From the NCBI RefSeq assembly GCF_000382245.1, contig NZ_KB907865.1:124001-188000 (forward strand): DNA of 64,000 nucleotides, read 5' to 3'. Position numbers and translations under genes: made by a program. This document shows, one piece after another, positions 52,028-61,360 of the stretch (position 1 is its first letter; the number at the start of each line of letters is the position of its first letter). The notes under the pieces were generated by a model. The model made no database searches and had not been told where the DNA came from. It saw only the letters and a program-made list of their open reading frames with translations. The stretch comes from Kushneria aurantia DSM 21353. Its GTDB lineage: Bacteria; Pseudomonadota; Gammaproteobacteria; Pseudomonadales; Halomonadaceae.

Positions 52028-54805
52028 ATGCCCGGATTTTTGAAACGTCTCTTTGCTCCCCGCTGGCGCCACGGCGACCCCGCCGTACGTCGCAATGCTA
52101 TCGCCCGCCTTCAGCTCGAACGCGACCGCGACAAGCTCGAACGCCTTTTGCAGGACAGCGACCGCGAGGTGCGCTACGCCGCCCTCGAACGACTGGCCGA
52201 ACCGTCGCTCTATCAGCGGCTGCTCAACGACGACAACATTGCCGGCGCCGCTCTGCGCCGCACCCTGCTGGAGAGCCTGAGCGGCGAACAGACGCCGCTT
52301 TTATCGCTCGAACAGCGCCTGACAGTCGTCGCAGCGCTGAGCGTAGAGAGTGTGCTCGATCACATCGTTGCTCATGCCGACAATCAACAACTGCGCCTGG
52401 CGGCGCTGGCGCGCATCCACGGCGAAGCCTCGATGGTGCATCACGCCGCTCATAACGCCATCGCCGGCGTGCGCCATGCCGCCGCCGCCCGGGTGGAAAG
52501 CGATGAAGGGCTGGAACGACTGACGCGCGAGGCCCGGCGTGACAAACAGATCGCTCGCCAGGCCCGCGATCAACTTGCCGAGAGGCGCCACCAGCGCCGC
52601 GAGCAGAGTGCCCGCGAACAGCGTCGCAACGAACTCATCGCCGCCATGACGCGGCTTGCCGAGCAGCCGTGGGAACCCATGCTGCCGGCGCGCTATCGCC
52701 ATCTTGCACGCGAGTGGCAACCGCTCGCCGAGGAGGCCACCGCGGCGCAGCAGGCGCAGTTCCGCCACGCCGAACAGCGTGCAGCAACGCGCATTCGCGA
52801 TCATGACAGCGCCGAGCGCGAAGCGCGTGAGCGCCAGCAGTCGCTGGAGCAGGCGCGCCACGACAGCCGACGCATCCTCGATTCGCTGGCGCAGGCGCTG
52901 GATGACATCGCCGCACTGGAGAGCCCCGACGATCAGGATATCGCGCAGCTGCGCGCCCACTGGCGGCTGCTCAACGAACAGTGGCGCGAGCTGGGTGATC
53001 GGATCGCCCCGGACGCAGCCGATCAGCAACGCTTTGAGGCGCTGACCCAGCGTGCCAGCGAGTTGAGCGCAGCCCACCACCGCTTCGAGACCCACCGTGA
53101 AGGTCTGAGCAAAGCCCTCGCAGAAGGCGATACCGACACCTTCGAGACACTGGCAGAAGAGATCGCCTGGCCACAGGCCTTCCCTGCCCCTTCTCTGTTG
53201 CAGCATCGCCCGCAATCCCCCACGACGACCGCTGCGGCCGCAACCGATAGCCCGGCGGAGGCCGACCGCGACGCCTTCGAAGGCGACCTCGAGCAGCTCG
53301 AACAGCACCTTGAGCGTGGCGAGCTGCAGGAAGGAGGGCGCCTCCTCGACAGCCTCATGCAGCGTCGCCCCCGACTTGCCGATGAGGCGCAGCAGGCGCT
53401 GGGACAGCGCCTCGCTCACCTCAACCAGCGCGCCCGTGAACTGCGCGACTGGCGCAGCTTCGCTGCGGCACCCAAGCGTGAGCAGCTGATCGAGCAGATG
53501 GAAAGCCTGGGAGATGCCGAACTCGATGACAGCGGCCGCGATCACCAGCATCGGCGGCTGGTACGGGAGTGGAAAGCACTCGGTGACGCCGCCGCCTCGC
53601 GCGAGCGCTCCGCTCGCTTTCGCACCGCCTCCGATAAAGTGCGCGAACGGCTGACCGAGTTTTATCGCCTGCGCGACCGCCTGCGGGAAGAGAACCTGGA
53701 GGCGCGACACGCGCTCTGCGAACAGCTGGAGACGCTGGTCGATCATCCGGCCCGAAGCTCCGACCCGGACGCCCTGCGCACCATCCGCGACCGCGCCCGC
53801 GAGGAGTGGCGCCAGCACTCACCCATCCCGCGCGAGCGGGAAAACGAACTGCGCCAGCGTTTTTCGCGCGCCCTGCGGGGATTGCAGACACTGATCGATC
53901 AGCAGGCGCGTCATATCGCCGAGGCCAAGCGCGAACTGATCGAGCAGATCAGTCAACTGGCGCAGCAGACAGGTGACGATGAGCGCCGCGCCGAGCAGGC
54001 CAAGGCACTGCAGACACGCTGGCGCGAGCTGGGACGTGCCCCGCGTGGCGAAGAGCAGGCCCTGTGGCGTACCTTTCGCCAGCACTGCGACGCCATCTTC
54101 GAGCGCCGCAATGCCGGTCGCCACCGTCAACGCCAGCATCGTGACGAAAGGCTCGACGCCATGCAGGCGCTGATTGATCGTCTTGATCAGTGGCAGCCAC
54201 GCCACCATGACGAACTTGCCACACTTGCGGCCGCCGAGCAGGAGGCCGAAGAGTTGGCACCGCTGCCAAAGGGCAACCGTGCCAGTGGCATGCAAAAGCG
54301 CTGGCAGGGGATCGTACGCGACCGCCAGCGTCAGCTCGACCGGCTGGCACTGGGCGCGCTGTACGAGCGCTGGCAGCAATGGCAACCGCTTCTCAAGGCC
54401 CACGTCGAGGCGGACACCATGATGACCAATGGTCATGCCGCCGACGCCGTCGAAAGCGACCAGCCCCTACCGCCCGCGGCGCTGGAAGCCCATCGCCTGC
54501 GCAATCGGCGCCGGCGTGATGGCGACGCCGACGAAGCCCGAGAGTGGCTTGAACACCTGCGCGTTCATCTCGCCGTGCTGGTGGACGCGCCGCTCGGCGA
54601 GGAGGACGCTTCGCGGCGCCTTGATGTGCAGGTCGCACGGCTCAACAACGCCATGGGCAACACTCCTGACTTTCTCGATGAAATCGATAAGCTACAGTGT
54701 CGGCTGCTGGCCAGCGGGCCGATCACGGCAGACCAGTGGCAGCGACTGGCACCGGTTCTGGAGGAGCATATGAAGGCGCTGACAAAAGTTGAACCGGACG
54801 CTTGA
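52028..54805 (+). CDS. Large DUF349 coiled-coil protein
   Basis: A 925-residue, highly charged, mostly helical cytoplasmic protein. The first about 170 residues look like HEAT-type repeats (DSDREVRYAALERLAEPSL, NQQLRLAALARIHGE, HNAIAGVRHAAAARVES). Long Arg/Glu/Gln-rich coiled coil and several DUF349 repeats follow, recognisable by recurring LxxxWRELG-like units (RLLNEQWRELGDRI, LVREWKALGDAA, LQTRWRELGRAPRGEEQ). The function of DUF349 proteins is unknown. It is followed by the initiator tRNA, whose promoter overlaps its stop codon. Confidence 0.87.
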   Translation: MPGFLKRLFAPRWRHGDPAVRRNAIARLQLERDRDKLERLLQDSDREVRYAALERLAEPSLYQRLLNDDNIAGAALRRTLLESLSGEQTPLLSLEQRLTVVAALSVESVLDHIVAHADNQQLRLAALARIHGEASMVHHAAHNAIAGVRHAAAARVESDEGLERLTREARRDKQIARQARDQLAERRHQRREQSAREQRRNELIAAMTRLAEQPWEPMLPARYRHLAREWQPLAEEATAAQQAQFRHAEQRAATRIRDHDSAEREARERQQSLEQARHDSRRILDSLAQALDDIAALESPDDQDIAQLRAHWRLLNEQWRELGDRIAPDAADQQRFEALTQRASELSAAHHRFETHREGLSKALAEGDTDTFETLAEEIAWPQAFPAPSLLQHRPQSPTTTAAAATDSPAEADRDAFEGDLEQLEQHLERGELQEGGRLLDSLMQRRPRLADEAQQALGQRLAHLNQRARELRDWRSFAAAPKREQLIEQMESLGDAELDDSGRDHQHRRLVREWKALGDAAASRERSARFRTASDKVRERLTEFYRLRDRLREENLEARHALCEQLETLVDHPARSSDPDALRTIRDRAREEWRQHSPIPRERENELRQRFSRALRGLQTLIDQQARHIAEAKRELIEQISQLAQQTGDDERRAEQAKALQTRWRELGRAPRGEEQALWRTFRQHCDAIFERRNAGRHRQRQHRDERLDAMQALIDRLDQWQPRHHDELATLAAAEQEAEELAPLPKGNRASGMQKRWQGIVRDRQRQLDRLALGALYERWQQWQPLLKAHVEADTMMTNGHAADAVESDQPLPPAALEAHRLRNRRRRDGDADEAREWLEHLRVHLAVLVDAPLGEEDASRRLDVQVARLNNAMGNTPDFLDEIDKLQCRLLASGPITADQWQRLAPVLEEHMKALTKVEPDA

Positions 54806-54829
54806 CGCACTGCAAAAAAAGCGTAATAT
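54802..54829 (+). promoter_or_regulatory. Promoter of the initiator tRNA gene
   Basis: TTGACG (54802-54807) and TAATAT (54824-54829) are 16 bases apart, with an A-rich spacer and a GC-rich discriminator (GCGCATC). The -35 overlaps the stop codon of the DUF349 gene. The tRNA begins 14 bases after the -10. Confidence 0.8.
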
Positions 54830-54843
54830 GCGCATCACGTCGA

Positions 54844-54920
<77 letters not shown>

Positions 54921-54937
54921 TCGACACCAGATATTCA

Positions 54938-54964
54938 AGCCGGCCTGACAGGGTCGGCTTTTTT
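54938..54964 (+). terminator. Intrinsic terminator of the initiator tRNA gene
   Basis: AGCCGGCC and GGGTCGGCT pair around a TGACA loop and are followed by six T. It begins 17 bases after the CCA end. Confidence 0.88.
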
Positions 54965-55095
54965 ATTGCCTGGAAGAGGTGGAAGAAGACGCGGAACCCG
55001 GGCTCATAAGTTCAGGAGAAGCAGGTCCGTGGTCTACCGGTCCGGCTCTTCTTTGCTGCCTGCAGCGAAACGGGAATATCGTCCACGCCCCACAC

Positions 55096-55572
55096 CTATT
55101 CATCAAAAAGTGACTCGATGGGAAGACAGGGTTTGATGAAGGGTGACTTGACCACGATGTAGTTGAAGTACTTTTCGATGCCAATTTCCTGATCGACAAG
55201 GTCTTCGATAATTTCCTGGTATTCCAGAATCCCGCGCGTTACGAACTTGAGCAGATAGTCGAACCCACCCGAAACAAGATGGCATTCGACACAGCCCGCA
55301 ATCTTCTCGACCGCCGTCTGGAAACGATCGAAGTCGATACGGCGGTGGCTGGCCAGTGTCACTTCGGTAAATACCGTCAGCACTTCACCCAGTCTGGCCA
55401 GATCGATGAGTGCCGCGTAGCCGGTAATGTAGCCGGCCGATTGAAGCTTCTTGACTCGCATCAAACAGGGGCTGGGCGACAGATGGACAAGCTCGGCCAG
55501 CTCGACATTGGTGACACGTCCGTTCTTCTGTAGCTCGGCAAGGATTCTCAGGTCGATGCGATCCAGCTTCAT
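55096..55572 (-). CDS. Lrp/AsnC-family transcriptional regulator
   Basis: A 158-residue leucine-responsive type regulator. The N-terminal helix-turn-helix is LDRIDLRILAELQKNGRVTN and VELAELVHLSPSPCLMRVKK. The C-terminal RAM/ligand domain has VTLASHRRIDFDRFQTAVEK and HLVSGGFDYLLKFVTRGI. ATG 55572 (MKLDRID) follows GGAGAG. Such proteins sense amino acids and often control transport or catabolism genes nearby; the acetyltransferase, dehydrogenase and ABC importer beyond are candidate targets. No operator was identified. Confidence 0.9.
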   Translation of the reverse strand: MKLDRIDLRILAELQKNGRVTNVELAELVHLSPSPCLMRVKKLQSAGYITGYAALIDLARLGEVLTVFTEVTLASHRRIDFDRFQTAVEKIAGCVECHLVSGGFDYLLKFVTRGILEYQEIIEDLVDQEIGIEKYFNYIVVKSPFIKPCLPIESLFDE

Positions 55573-55688
55573 TGTTCTCTCCATAAACGCCAGTGGCCAC
55601 GAGTACGCCGTTTCAGGACCGCGTCTACCCCGCCGCCCGGCACAGGCGACATAGCGTTGACCCCTGACAGGCCTTCACCTGCGTTAAT

Positions 55689-56573
55689 TCAGCCGATCGC
55701 CTGAGCGGCCAATCCGAAAGTCTTCACACCGTCACCGCCCCGCTGCCGCCCCAGCCGCATCTGCGTCACGCTATCGTAGTGCGCCAACCCTGCCGCTATC
55801 AGAAATTCGGACATCACCTGACCCGCCATGGGCGTGTCCAGACGCAAAAAATACCCTTCATGGCGTTGTATCAGCGGTGAGATCAAACTGATCGCCATTT
55901 CTTCATCCTCGGCGACCACCGGCCCGATTACCCGGCCCCGTCCGAAATCACGGATCAGTGCAAATCCTGTCGGCATATCGTTGCGCATGGCGACCATACC
56001 GCTACTCACCTTGAAAAGGGCATCAAGCACCGGGCTGCGGTCGGCCCCGAAAGCCCTGATGTCCAGTTGTCGAAGCGCTTTATCATCCCCCTTCTCGACC
56101 TCCCTTACCGATAACCCGGATATCCGGCCCGGGCAGGAGACAGGACGCGCCAGCCCCTGATGCTGGCGAACAGCCGCCACCGGCACAAAACCCGCGTTCT
56201 CATAGAGTCGATAAGCCGGGCGAGTCGCATTCAGGCGCAGATCACGCCCGGCACAATCGGCCATCAGACGATCCAGTAACCAGCGGCCCGCTCCCCGCGC
56301 CTGCAGGCGCGGGGCGGTCATCATCATGCCGATCATGGCGAAATCCGATCCCATGTGGAAATACATACCGGAGGCAAGCACACGGTCGATCTCGTCGAGC
56401 GCGAGATAACCCTGCCCCAACGACATCAGCAGTGCCAGGTCCGGCGCTCGATGCGGCCAGTAAACGCTTACTGCCAGTTGATGAAGCCGTGCCAGGTCGG
56501 AATGCTGCAATCTGCAGGCCTCGGCGACAAAAGCATCCACCCGCCGAGTCGAAGAGGCGTCGCTCTGTGTCAT
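55689..56573 (-). CDS. GNAT-family N-acetyltransferase, two-domain
   Basis: A 294-residue protein. The N-terminal GNAT domain has the acetyl-CoA loop (APRLQARGAGRWLLDRLM) and ATRPAYRLYENAGFVPVAAV. The second half (ALRQLDIRAFGADRSPVLDA to AHYDSVTQMRLGRQ) resembles the C-terminal acetyltransferase-like domain that accompanies such proteins. GGAG precedes the ATG. It lies on the same strand as the Lrp regulator, 117 bases upstream of it. The substrate is unknown, perhaps an amino acid or amine. Confidence 0.8.
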   Translation of the reverse strand: MTQSDASSTRRVDAFVAEACRLQHSDLARLHQLAVSVYWPHRAPDLALLMSLGQGYLALDEIDRVLASGMYFHMGSDFAMIGMMMTAPRLQARGAGRWLLDRLMADCAGRDLRLNATRPAYRLYENAGFVPVAAVRQHQGLARPVSCPGRISGLSVREVEKGDDKALRQLDIRAFGADRSPVLDALFKVSSGMVAMRNDMPTGFALIRDFGRGRVIGPVVAEDEEMAISLISPLIQRHEGYFLRLDTPMAGQVMSEFLIAAGLAHYDSVTQMRLGRQRGGDGVKTFGLAAQAIG

Positions 56574-56855
56574 GCTCTACTCCTTTCTCGAGCTGGCAGG
56601 CCAGCATGATCGGAAAATTTTTCGCATCCATCACCATGGTGGAGAGATGGCATCAGCAAGTGCTTCGGAACCACGGCTGTCAAAAAGAGGCGCCATCGGT
56701 GCCGCCCGTACCCGATTCTGACAAGCAACGTCCGACAGGCGAATCTGCGGAAAAGCGGCCGATTTTGATCCCCACCGAGCATCTCGACTCTCAAAACAGC
56801 ATCTTCTGCCCGGATATTGCCTTAAGCTGATCTTTTGCACGCGAGATGACGCTAT

Positions 56856-57782
56856 ATGGCACTGATCTACAAGGCCGATCCCGAGCGCGGCAAGCGCTGG
56901 CAGGAACTTTTCGCCCGCCATGCTCCCGATATCGAGTTCCGTCAGTGGCCCGATATCGGTAACCCTGACGAGATTCGTTATATGCTGGCATGGCAGCCGC
57001 CAACGGCGATCGATACCCGTTTCCCGGCACTGCAGGTACTGTTCGCGACCTCCGCCGGTGTCGATCAGTTCGATGCCCGCCAGCTCCCCGCCGGTCTACC
57101 GGTGGTACGCATGCTCGACCCCGCCATTGAGCGCGGCATGACCGAATACGCCAGTTTCGCTGCGCTATGGCTTCATCGTCGTATGTATCACTATGCTCAG
57201 CAGCAGCACAGCGCGCAGTGGCAGGCTCATGCGCTGATCCCGGCCAGTCAGCGACGCATCGGTATCCTGGGCCTCGGACGGCTGGGGCTGGCGATCGCCA
57301 CTCACCTGAGCGGTTATGGCTTCCAGGTGAGCGGTTGGTCACGCCGCCGTCAGCAGCACGCGAAAATCGATTGCTATGCCGGCAAGGATGAGTTGGCGCC
57401 CTTTCTGGCCCATAGCGACATCCTTTTCTGCGTACTGCCATTAACCGATACCACCCGAGATATTCTCGACCGCCACTTGTTCGATCAACTTCCCAGCGGG
57501 GCTTCTCTGGTCAATATCGGTCGAGGCGAACACCTGGTCGAGGCCGATCTGCTGGACGCCCTCGATCGCGAGCAGCTATCGGCCGCGGTAATCGATGTCC
57601 TGCGCGACGAACCTGCCGCCCACGACCATCCGTTCTGGCAGCATGCGCGTATTCTAATGACCCCACACATAGCCGCCATGACGCAGCCCGACAGCGCCTT
57701 TGCGATTCTGCTGGACAATATTCGCCGTCATCAGCGAGGCGAGCCGATGGTCGGCACGATCGACCGCCAGCAGGGCTATTGA
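56856..57782 (+). CDS. D-isomer-specific 2-hydroxyacid dehydrogenase (GhrA-like)
   Basis: A 308-residue NAD(P)H-dependent reductase of glyoxylate or hydroxypyruvate type. The Rossmann motif is GILGLGRLGLAIATHLSGYG, the cofactor discriminator is GWSRRR (basic, favouring NADPH), and the catalytic Arg-Glu-His set appears as LVNIGRGEH, DVLRDEP and LMTPHIAAMT. It is transcribed away from the acetyltransferase gene, with a 282-base divergent gap that contains only a CACCATGGTG palindrome (56632-56641) of unknown meaning. Its stop overlaps the stop of the ABC ATPase gene by 7 bases. Confidence 0.87.
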   Translation: MALIYKADPERGKRWQELFARHAPDIEFRQWPDIGNPDEIRYMLAWQPPTAIDTRFPALQVLFATSAGVDQFDARQLPAGLPVVRMLDPAIERGMTEYASFAALWLHRRMYHYAQQQHSAQWQAHALIPASQRRIGILGLGRLGLAIATHLSGYGFQVSGWSRRRQQHAKIDCYAGKDELAPFLAHSDILFCVLPLTDTTRDILDRHLFDQLPSGASLVNIGRGEHLVEADLLDALDREQLSAAVIDVLRDEPAAHDHPFWQHARILMTPHIAAMTQPDSAFAILLDNIRRHQRGEPMVGTIDRQQGY

Positions 57783-59437
57783 ACGCTGTCGTCCATTACG
57801 CTCTCTCGTGAAGTCTCGGCCTGGCAGCTCTCCAGCCAGCCCGGACGCAGTTCCGGCACCGAACCGATCAGCTTGCGTGTATAGGGGTGGCGAGGCTGCT
57901 CCAGTACGGCATCACAGCGGCCCGCTTCGACACACTGCCCCTGGTGGAGCACCATGACATCGTCACAAAGCGCCCTGATGGTGGAAATATCGTGACTGAT
58001 GAACAGATAGGCCACCCCCAGCTCATGACGCAGTTCGTCCAGAAGTTCCAGAATCGCGGCACCCACTACCGTATCCAGTGCCGAGGTCACTTCGTCGCAG
58101 AGCAGTAGATCCGGCTCGGCGGCCAGTGCCCGCGCCAGATTGACCCGTTGCTTTTGCCCTCCCGATAGCTCGCCGGGACGACAGTCCAATAGCTCCGGAG
58201 AGAGTCTGACCAGTGCCATCAACTCTTCAACCCGGCGGTTGCGCGCTGCTCGGTCGCGCTTGAAGTAGGTCTGCAAGGGCCGGCTGAGCAGACGCCTGAC
58301 GGTATGAGAAGGATTGAGTGAGTTATCGGCACTCTGAAACACCATCTGAATACGCCGAAACTGCTCTGGTGTGCGGCCACGCAGGGTCGGTGAAAGCTCG
58401 CGACGGGCAAACTGCACGGCGCCTCGGGAGGGGGCGACCAGTCCCGCGACCGCATTCGCCAGGGTGGATTTGCCTGAGCCCGACTCGCCGATGATGCCCA
58501 ACGCACCGCCGCGATCGAGGCGCAAGCTGATGTTATCGAGCACCACGTCAGCAGGTGTACCGTCCGAGTCTTTTGCACCATAACCGACCTGCAGGTTATC
58601 GATGTGCAGAAGCTCCTCGCCGCTACTGCTCGTTGGCGGCCGCCGGCGCTGCGGGCGCGCCGCCGCCAGCAGGCTGCGCGTGTAGTCGTGTTCGGGCCGC
58701 TCGAGCACCTTGTCGATCGTGCCCTGCTCCATGATCCGCCCGGCGTTGAGCACCAGCACTTGATCAGCCATCTGCGCCACCACGGCGAGATCGTGAGAGA
58801 CGTAAATGGCCGTGGTGCCGCGCTCACGCACCGCACGTTTGAAGGCATTCAACACTTCCACCTGGGTGGTGACATCCAGTGCCGTGGTGGGTTCATCGAA
58901 AATGATCAGCGCCGGATCGGTCAGTAGCGCCATGGCTGCCATTAGCCGCTGCAGCTGTCCCCCCGACACCTGGTGGGGATAACGCTCGCCGATATGCTCC
59001 GGGTCCGGCAGTGCCAGTTCGCGAAACAGCGCCAACGCCCTCTGGCGTGCGCTGCCACGATCCATGGTGCCATGGATCAGCGCCGCCTCGATGACCTGCT
59101 CCATCAGCGGCCGCGAGGGATTGAAGGCGGCCGCCGCACTCTGTGCCACATAGGCGATCCGGTCGCCGCGCAGAGCGCGGGTGCGGGCCGCATTCAGACT
59201 CAGCACCTCGCTCTCGCCCAGGCGCACGCTACCGGCGGCGATGCGACAGCCGCGGCGCGCGTAGCCGAGCATCGCCAGTGCAATGGTAGTCTTGCCGGAG
59301 CCGGACTCGCCGATCAGCGCCATCACCTCGCCGGGCTGCAGCGAAAAATTGATCTGCTCGACCAGCGTTCGTTCTTCACCATCGACGGATGTCGCACGGA
59401 CCTCGAGATCGCGCACGACGAGAGATTCGCCCTGCAT
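57776..59437 (-). CDS. Peptide/opine-type ABC transporter, fused double ATPase
   Basis: A 553-residue energy-coupling protein with two ABC domains in one chain, as in GsiA. Domain 1 has GESGSGKTTIA near residue 45, signature VSGGQLQR and [13 protein letters not shown]. Domain 2 has [11 protein letters not shown] near residue 325, signature LSGGQKQR and LLLCDEVTSALD (Val for Pro). ATG 59437 has GGAG upstream; an earlier start would add eight residues. The permease gene lies 5 bases upstream. Its arrangement differs from the opp locus at 14.8 kb by strand and divergence, so it is a distinct importer. Confidence 0.92.
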   Translation of the reverse strand: MQGESLVVRDLEVRATSVDGEERTLVEQINFSLQPGEVMALIGESGSGKTTIALAMLGYARRGCRIAAGSVRLGESEVLSLNAARTRALRGDRIAYVAQSAAAAFNPSRPLMEQVIEAALIHGTMDRGSARQRALALFRELALPDPEHIGERYPHQVSGGQLQRLMAAMALLTDPALIIFDEPTTALDVTTQVEVLNAFKRAVRERGTTAIYVSHDLAVVAQMADQVLVLNAGRIMEQGTIDKVLERPEHDYTRSLLAAARPQRRRPPTSSSGEELLHIDNLQVGYGAKDSDGTPADVVLDNISLRLDRGGALGIIGESGSGKSTLANAVAGLVAPSRGAVQFARRELSPTLRGRTPEQFRRIQMVFQSADNSLNPSHTVRRLLSRPLQTYFKRDRAARNRRVEELMALVRLSPELLDCRPGELSGGQKQRVNLARALAAEPDLLLCDEVTSALDTVVGAAILELLDELRHELGVAYLFISHDISTIRALCDDVMVLHQGQCVEAGRCDAVLEQPRHPYTRKLIGSVPELRPGWLESCQAETSRESVMDDSVQ

Positions 59438-59441
59438 GGGA

Positions 59442-60326
59442 TTACTCCTTCTGCGCTTCACGGCTGGATGACAGGCTATCGATCAGCAGATTGGCCCCGA
59501 TGGTCAGCATGCCGATGGCCACCGCCGGCGCGATGACGGCCAGCGCGCCTTCGCTGAGTCCACCGATGTTCTCGCGCACCAGTGATCCCAGATCCGCCGC
59601 CGGAGGCTGTACACCGAGGCCGAGAAAACTCATACCGCTGAGCAGCAGGACGATGAAAACGAAACGCATGCCCATATCGGTGAGGACCGACTGCAGCATA
59701 TTGGGCAGAATCTCGACTATCGCGATATAAAGCCGCCCCTCGCCGCGCGTGCGCGCCACCTGCACGTACTCCAGAGTGGAAAGATTGGCCGCCAGGCTAT
59801 GTGCAATGCGAAAGGCACCCGGCGCGTAACCCAGCACCGCGGCAAGGATCAAAAGCGGAATCGAACTGCCGAAGGCCGACACCATCACCAGCGCCATCAT
59901 CTTGCTGGGAATGGAGATCAGGGTATCGAATACCCGTCGGATGGTTTCTTCCAGCCAGCGCGGCGTCAGTACCGCCAGCATGCCAAAACCCGCGCCCACC
60001 AGGCTCGACAGCACTGCCGCAATCAACGCCAGCCCGAGCGTGTAGCGGGCCCCCACCAGCACGCGGCTCAGCATGTCGCGACCCATGTAATCAGTGCCCA
60101 ATGGAAAGGACGCACTGGCTCCGGCATAGATCTCATCGGACACGAAGGCGCCCATGGGGTGAGGTGCCAGCATCGGTCCGAAGAGCGCTACCAGCAACCA
60201 GGCACCGAAGAGTGTCAGTCCCACCCAGCGGGTCCACTGCACAGTGCGCAGTCGGCGCACAGCCAGGGTGGCCACCGGACCACGGACACCTGAACGACCG
60301 CGCGTCGCGTTCTCTGCTCGATTCAT
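59442..60326 (-). CDS. Peptide/opine-type ABC transporter permease (DppC-like)
   Basis: A 294-residue inner-membrane protein. It begins MNRAENATRG with a cytoplasmic tail, then LTLFGAWLLVALFGPMLAPH. PLGTDYMGRDMLSRVLVGAR is the family signature, and VLGYAPGAFRIAHSLA with EYVQVARTRGEGRL forms the coupling loop. It overlaps the partner permease by ATGA, so translation is coupled. It ends 5 bases before the ATPase start. Confidence 0.92.
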   Translation of the reverse strand: MNRAENATRGRSGVRGPVATLAVRRLRTVQWTRWVGLTLFGAWLLVALFGPMLAPHPMGAFVSDEIYAGASASFPLGTDYMGRDMLSRVLVGARYTLGLALIAAVLSSLVGAGFGMLAVLTPRWLEETIRRVFDTLISIPSKMMALVMVSAFGSSIPLLILAAVLGYAPGAFRIAHSLAANLSTLEYVQVARTRGEGRLYIAIVEILPNMLQSVLTDMGMRFVFIVLLLSGMSFLGLGVQPPAADLGSLVRENIGGLSEGALAVIAPAVAIGMLTIGANLLIDSLSSSREAQKE

Positions 60327-61279
60327 CGGTTTCGCAGCCTCGGGTTGGAAAGGATCGCGCACAGATCCGCCAACATCACCAGCAGCAGATAGGCGCCACA
60401 AAACAGCATTGCGCAGGCCTGTACGAGGGCAAGATCGCGGTTGGACACGGCGTCCACCATCAGGCCGGCAATGCCCGGATAGTTGAAGATGGTCTCGACG
60501 ATGATGACGCCGCCAATCAGATAGGAAAGGCTCAGCGCCACGGCGTTGGCAATCGGCCCGACAGCATTGGGTAACGCATGACGCAGCACTCGCCGCATCG
60601 GTGGTACCCCCTTGAGACGGGCCATCTCGACATAGGCGCTATCGAGCTGATCGATCAGCGCCGCCCGCGTCATGCGCGCCATCTGGGCCACCAGCACGAA
60701 GCAAAGGGTCAGCACCGGCATGGTGTAGATTTTCAAAAAGTCGGTGAAACTTTCGACATTGGCGACATAGGAGAGCGCCGGCAACCAGCCCAGCTTGACC
60801 GCGAACAGCAGCACCGCCAGGGTCGCGACCAGAAATTCGGGCAGCGCCACCATGGAGAGCGTCACCAGATTGAGCACACGATCGGTGGTACCGCCACGAC
60901 GCATCGCCGCCACCATGCCCATTACCAGCGCCAGCGGCACCGAAATGGCGGTGGTCACTGCCGCCAGAATCAGCGAGTTGGGCAGGCGAGCGGCCAGCAG
61001 CTGCGCCACCGGGACGCCGTTACTGGCCGACTGGCCGAGATCGCCCGTAACGAAACCACTCAACCAGTGCCAGTAGCGAATCAGCGCGGGATGATCGAGC
61101 CCCAGCTGGACACGTAGCGCCGCGACCTGCTCGGGAGTAGCGAACTGTCCCAGGATCTGCTGAGCGGTATCGCCGGGCAGCAGGGCGGTAATCGCAAAAA
61201 TTACCAGCGACACCAGAAAAAGCGTTACCAGGCTCGAGGCCAGTCGACTCAACACCAGCACGGCAAGGGTATGTCGCAT
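60323..61279 (-). CDS. Peptide/opine-type ABC transporter permease (DppB-like)
   Basis: A 318-residue permease with about six helices. SLVTLFLVSLVIFAITALLP is the first helix; the EAA region reads SAYVEMARLKGVPPMRRVLR, then GGVIIVETIFNYPGIAGLMV. It lies 82 bases after the binding-protein gene and overlaps the second permease by ATGA. Confidence 0.92.
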   Translation of the reverse strand: MRHTLAVLVLSRLASSLVTLFLVSLVIFAITALLPGDTAQQILGQFATPEQVAALRVQLGLDHPALIRYWHWLSGFVTGDLGQSASNGVPVAQLLAARLPNSLILAAVTTAISVPLALVMGMVAAMRRGGTTDRVLNLVTLSMVALPEFLVATLAVLLFAVKLGWLPALSYVANVESFTDFLKIYTMPVLTLCFVLVAQMARMTRAALIDQLDSAYVEMARLKGVPPMRRVLRHALPNAVGPIANAVALSLSYLIGGVIIVETIFNYPGIAGLMVDAVSNRDLALVQACAMLFCGAYLLLVMLADLCAILSNPRLRNR

Positions 61280-61360
61280 AGCCGTCTCCGTCGGAAAAGC
61301 CGGGGCCGGACACGACCTGCACCGTGCCCGAACATCCGGATGAGAGCGGGAATAGCGGGA

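Noticed and set aside
56574-56855. A small gene in the gap between the acetyltransferase and dehydrogenase genes
   Set aside because: Short frames exist on both strands, but none has a ribosome binding site or coding bias. The region is treated as a divergent promoter.
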